Source: a bacterium (lineage in GTDB: Bacteria; Chlamydiota; Chlamydiia; Chlamydiales; JAFEGQ01). Taken from it: 8,491 bases of DNA. Where the stretch lies: NCBI GenBank assembly GCA_021809305.1, contig JAKBAF010000037.1, positions 1 to 8,491 of the forward strand, given 5' to 3'. This document shows positions 6,260-8,491 of the stretch, piece by piece. The notes under the pieces are model-generated. The model ran no database searches. It saw only the letters and a program-made list of their open reading frames with translations, and was not told the DNA's origin. Made by a program: the position numbers and the translations under genes. Position 1 is the first letter of the stretch; each line of letters starts with the position of its first letter.

Positions 6260-6288
6260 TTGACGGGAATAGCTAATCGGCCGATACT
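6260..6288 (+). promoter_or_regulatory. Promoter of the NTT-thiL operon
   Basis: TTGACG (6260-6265), exactly 17 bases, then GATACT (6283-6288) gives 5 of 6 and 4 of 6 matches. The -35 is identical to that of the rpsT promoter in this window, and the spacing is the same. Transcription would begin near 6295, leaving a leader of about 124 bases before the GTG at 6419. The -10 region overlaps a 10-base palindrome, ATCGGCCGAT (6276-6285), which could be an operator. Confidence 0.55.
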
Positions 6289-6294
6289 TGCTTG

Positions 6295-6418
6295 CAAATC
6301 GGAGCGAGGGCTACCACCGCTAGCGCAGTCGCCACTCGACCTCTCTCTAATTTTACCTTTGCTGTCTTACGTTTTTTGCCTAAGATAGCTCAATTGTTCT
6401 TTTGGAATTGGAGGGTGT
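6295..6418 (+). other. Structured untranslated leader of the NTT gene
   Basis: This stretch of about 124 bases precedes the NTT start and carries no supported gene. It contains a hairpin in which CGAGGGC (6305-6311) pairs with GCC-A-CTCG (6331-6338) with one bulged A; the loop includes the palindrome CGCTAGCG. The rest is pyrimidine-rich, followed by GGAGGG (6410-6415) as ribosome binding site. I looked for the conserved pieces of the TPP riboswitch because thiL is downstream and did not find them. Confidence 0.4.
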
Positions 6419-7921
6419 GTGGAGTTCGGAAGACTGCGAGCCTTCTTTTGGCCCATCCATCGTCAAGAGCTGCGTCAGTATCTGCCAATCTTTGTGGTGA
6501 CTCTTCTGCTCGGGATCAATTACCACATCTTGCGCAACCTCAAGTACAGCCTCCTCGTCCTGGCGCCAGATGCTGGAGCTGAGGCGATCCCATTTGTCCA
6601 GCTTTGGGGGTTGGCACCAGCCGCTCTCGTGATGACCTATCTCTTAAGCCGTCTCTGTCGACGTCTAACAGAAGGACAGGTCTTCTATGCAACGGTGATG
6701 GGATTTCTCATCTTCTTTGCCCTTTTTACCTACGTCCTCTACCCCTTGCGTGAGCAGCTTGAGCCAAAAGGGGCTGTCATTTGGATGCAAAGCCACCTCT
6801 CACCTCGCCTTTCAGGCTTTATCGCAATCATACGCCATTGGCCACTTAGCCTCTTTTACGTCGCCTCAGAGCTTTGGAAGGTCTCAGTATTGGCGGTTCT
6901 TTTCTGGGGCTTTGTCAATGCCAAGGTGAGATTTTCGCAAGCGCAGCGCTTCTATGGGCCGCTTGTTTTAGCGACAAGCTTAGCTGGAATTGCAGGGGGG
7001 AGCATCAACCGTTTCTTTCCTAAGTGGCACTGGGTTCAAAATATTGGCACAGGGGTCGATCCGTGGCATCGATCCATTACGGCGATGATGCTCGTTGTAA
7101 TTGGAGTGGGACTATTAGCCATGTTTGTCTTCCGCTACCTAGAGCGCCACTCTCCAAGGGAGCTTGTTGATGGAGGTCAAGAGGGGGCTCGGCGTAGTTG
7201 GAATTTTTCTGTGAAAGAGGCTCTTCGCTGTCTAAGCCGATCGCCCTACCTTCTCTCACTTGGGTTCATTGTCGCTGCTGAGTACACGGCCTTTAGTTTA
7301 GCTGAGATTATGTGGAAAGATCGACTTCGTATCTATTTTCCAGATCCTGGAGATTTTAATGCCTTTACAGGATCCGTTGTTGTCTGGGCGAATATTCTCT
7401 CAGTGGCTGTTAGTGCGCTCTTGTCAGGAGGTCTGATCAACCGTTTAGGCTGGAGGGTAGCCGCCATCATTGGACCGGTGATTCTCCTCGCAACAAGTGT
7501 GGCCTTCTACCTCTTTGTGGTCTTCCCGGAAGCCCCCATCATGCGCCAGGTCGCCTCCCTCTTCTCAGGGGCAAGCCCTCTTGCGGTTGCCGTCTTTTTA
7601 GGAGGTGTTCACAACTGCCTCTGCCGGGTGGCGAAGACCTGCCTTGTCGATCCTACAAAGGAGCTAGCCTTTGTTCCGCTTGACCAGAGTACGAAGATTC
7701 AGGGTAAGGCGATAATTGATGGGATTGGCGTCCATGCTGGGAGGGCAGGCGGTGCTCTTGTACAACACATCCTACTTATTTTTGTTCCGACCGTGGCAGC
7801 GGGCGCACCGATTGCTGGGGTAATTGTGATTGCAATTGGTCTTCTCTGGATGCGAAGCGTCTCCTTCGTTGGCAAGAAGTATGGGGAGATCACACGCGAG
7901 CGAGCGGCCACCGCCTCATGA
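6419..7921 (+). CDS. NTT-family nucleotide transporter (ATP/ADP translocase type)
   Basis: The 500-residue protein belongs to the TLC/NTT family of obligate intracellular bacteria and plastids, inner-membrane carriers that exchange host ATP for ADP or import other nucleotides or NAD. It has about eleven or twelve hydrophobic helices. The start of the family is clear (FGRLRAFFWPIHRQELRQYL), then ILRNLKYSLLVLAPDAGAEAIPF (38-59 region), SELWKVSVLAVLFWGFVN, LAEIMWKDRLR and KELAFVPLDQSTKIQGKAIID. By alignment from memory, K42, E151, E296 and K430 match the four charged residues essential in the Arabidopsis carrier. The common RDTKDTL piece is here RNLKYSL, so substrate preference may differ. The GTG start follows GGAGGG; a TAG in frame at 6386 excludes anything earlier except non-start codons. 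It overlaps thiL by four bases. The exact substrate cannot be read from sequence. Confidence 0.93.
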   Translation: MEFGRLRAFFWPIHRQELRQYLPIFVVTLLLGINYHILRNLKYSLLVLAPDAGAEAIPFVQLWGLAPAALVMTYLLSRLCRRLTEGQVFYATVMGFLIFFALFTYVLYPLREQLEPKGAVIWMQSHLSPRLSGFIAIIRHWPLSLFYVASELWKVSVLAVLFWGFVNAKVRFSQAQRFYGPLVLATSLAGIAGGSINRFFPKWHWVQNIGTGVDPWHRSITAMMLVVIGVGLLAMFVFRYLERHSPRELVDGGQEGARRSWNFSVKEALRCLSRSPYLLSLGFIVAAEYTAFSLAEIMWKDRLRIYFPDPGDFNAFTGSVVVWANILSVAVSALLSGGLINRLGWRVAAIIGPVILLATSVAFYLFVVFPEAPIMRQVASLFSGASPLAVAVFLGGVHNCLCRVAKTCLVDPTKELAFVPLDQSTKIQGKAIIDGIGVHAGRAGGALVQHILLIFVPTVAAGAPIAGVIVIAIGLLWMRSVSFVGKKYGEITRERAATAS

Positions 7922-8491
7922 AGCTGGGCCAGCTTGGCGAGTTTGGTTTGATTGACCGCTGCACATCGAGGGAGGGCCCTCTCCCGCAAGATGTCATCTG
8001 CGGAATCGGGGATGACTGTTCGGTGACCCGCCTTCCCGATGGCTCCTATCAGCTTGTGACAATTGACATGATGATGGAGGGGGTCCATTTCTTACGGGAT
8101 GCCACCTCGGCGCGCGATCTTGGCTACAAATTACTGGCTGCCTCGCTCAGCGATATTGCAGCGATGGGCGGAGTGCCCCATAGCGGCTACCTCTCCCTTG
8201 CTCTCCCAGGCGATCTTGATGTGGAGTGGTGTGATGAGTTTTTTGCTGGTTTCAAGGGGCTTGCCTCCGAGTCAGGTCTAGCCCTCCTCGGAGGAAATAC
8301 CACCCGCTCAACGGGCCCCATTGTCCTTGACTGCTGCGTTATTGGCCGTGTCGCGCAAGAGCGTGTGAAATTCCGATCAGGTGCGCGTCCTGGAGATCTT
8401 GTCTGCGTGGCGGGGGAGCTTGGGGCAAGCGGAGGGGGGCTCAAACTCCTGCTCGAGGGCGTAGCACCTCGATCATTAAAGGAGGTTAAGC
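7918..8491 (+). CDS. thiL: Thiamine-monophosphate kinase, cut off by the right edge
   Basis: The first 191 residues of ThiL are present; the C-terminal part lies beyond the window. ThiL phosphorylates thiamine monophosphate with ATP to make thiamine diphosphate, the active cofactor. The PurM-like N-terminal domain is clear: GEFGLID at 7-13, GIGDDCS at 29-35, TIDMMMEGVHF at 48-58, LSDIAAMGG at 77-85, GGNTTR at 125-130 and GARPGD at 155-160. The Asp usual in the GGDT motif is Asn127 here, which may be tolerated or may lower Mg binding. The ATG overlaps the NTT stop codon (ATGA), so translation is probably coupled and the two genes share a transcript. No separate ribosome binding site of note precedes it. 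Confidence 0.92.
   Translation, partial: MKLGQLGEFGLIDRCTSREGPLPQDVICGIGDDCSVTRLPDGSYQLVTIDMMMEGVHFLRDATSARDLGYKLLAASLSDIAAMGGVPHSGYLSLALPGDLDVEWCDEFFAGFKGLASESGLALLGGNTTRSTGPIVLDCCVIGRVAQERVKFRSGARPGDLVCVAGELGASGGGLKLLLEGVAPRSLKEVK

Noticed and set aside
6280..6287. GCCGATAC, close to the sigma-28 -10 consensus GCCGATAA
   Set aside because: No TAAAGTTT-like element lies 11-12 bases upstream, whereas a sigma-70 pair with 17-base spacing fits.
6289..6418. TPP riboswitch upstream of the NTT-thiL operon
   Set aside because: The conserved CTGAGA and related core pieces are absent.
6292..6582. 96-codon frame running through the NTT leader into the NTT gene
   Set aside because: It overlaps the NTT N terminus in another frame, has no ribosome binding site and its product is low-complexity shadow sequence.

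Overview
The window reads as part of the chromosome of a member of the phylum Chlamydiota, most likely one of the 'environmental' lineages that live in amoebae or other protists rather than Chlamydiaceae proper. The evidence is the combination of an NTT-family ATP/ADP-type nucleotide transporter, an unusually large (about 656-residue) type I signal peptidase of the chlamydial kind, and a eukaryote-like F-box protein. GC content, counted by hand on a few lines, is around half, higher than I remember for most cultured amoeba symbionts of this phylum. I cannot name a genus.

Layout, left to right. 1-250 holds no convincing gene. It contains a good leftward sigma-70-like promoter (127-155) whose transcript leaves the window. 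252-280 is a Rho-independent terminator for rpsT (ribosomal protein bS20), which lies on the minus strand at 290-583 with its own near-consensus promoter at 639-667. Transcribed divergently on the plus strand are a DUF3592-like two-helix membrane protein (701-1159) and, 36 bases later, a CarB-like ATP-grasp ligase with a TTG start (1196-2263). The ATP-grasp gene converges on, and overlaps by 35 bases, the 3' end of lepB on the minus strand (2229-4199). Upstream of lepB and on the same strand, 41 bases away, is the F-box gene (4241-5878), whose product ends in four predicted membrane helices. A 175-base divergent region with candidate promoters and inverted repeats separates it from a 57-residue secreted acidic peptide on the plus strand (6054-6227). 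Then come a promoter and a structured leader of about 125 bases, an NTT transporter with a GTG start (6419-7921), and thiL (7918 to the right edge), which overlaps the transporter by four bases (ATGA).

How the pieces work together. rpsT, lepB and thiL are housekeeping functions: the ribosome, protein export and the final step of thiamine diphosphate synthesis. The NTT transporter is a hallmark of energy and cofactor parasitism, and its tight coupling to thiL hints at a cofactor-related role for this paralogue. The F-box protein is the most interesting item. An N-terminal F-box, a middle region that looks beta-rich, and two closely spaced hydrophobic hairpins resembling the bilobed domains of chlamydial inclusion-membrane (Inc) proteins suggest a membrane-anchored adaptor that could recruit host Skp1-Cullin ubiquitin ligase. 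That role is an inference from architecture only.
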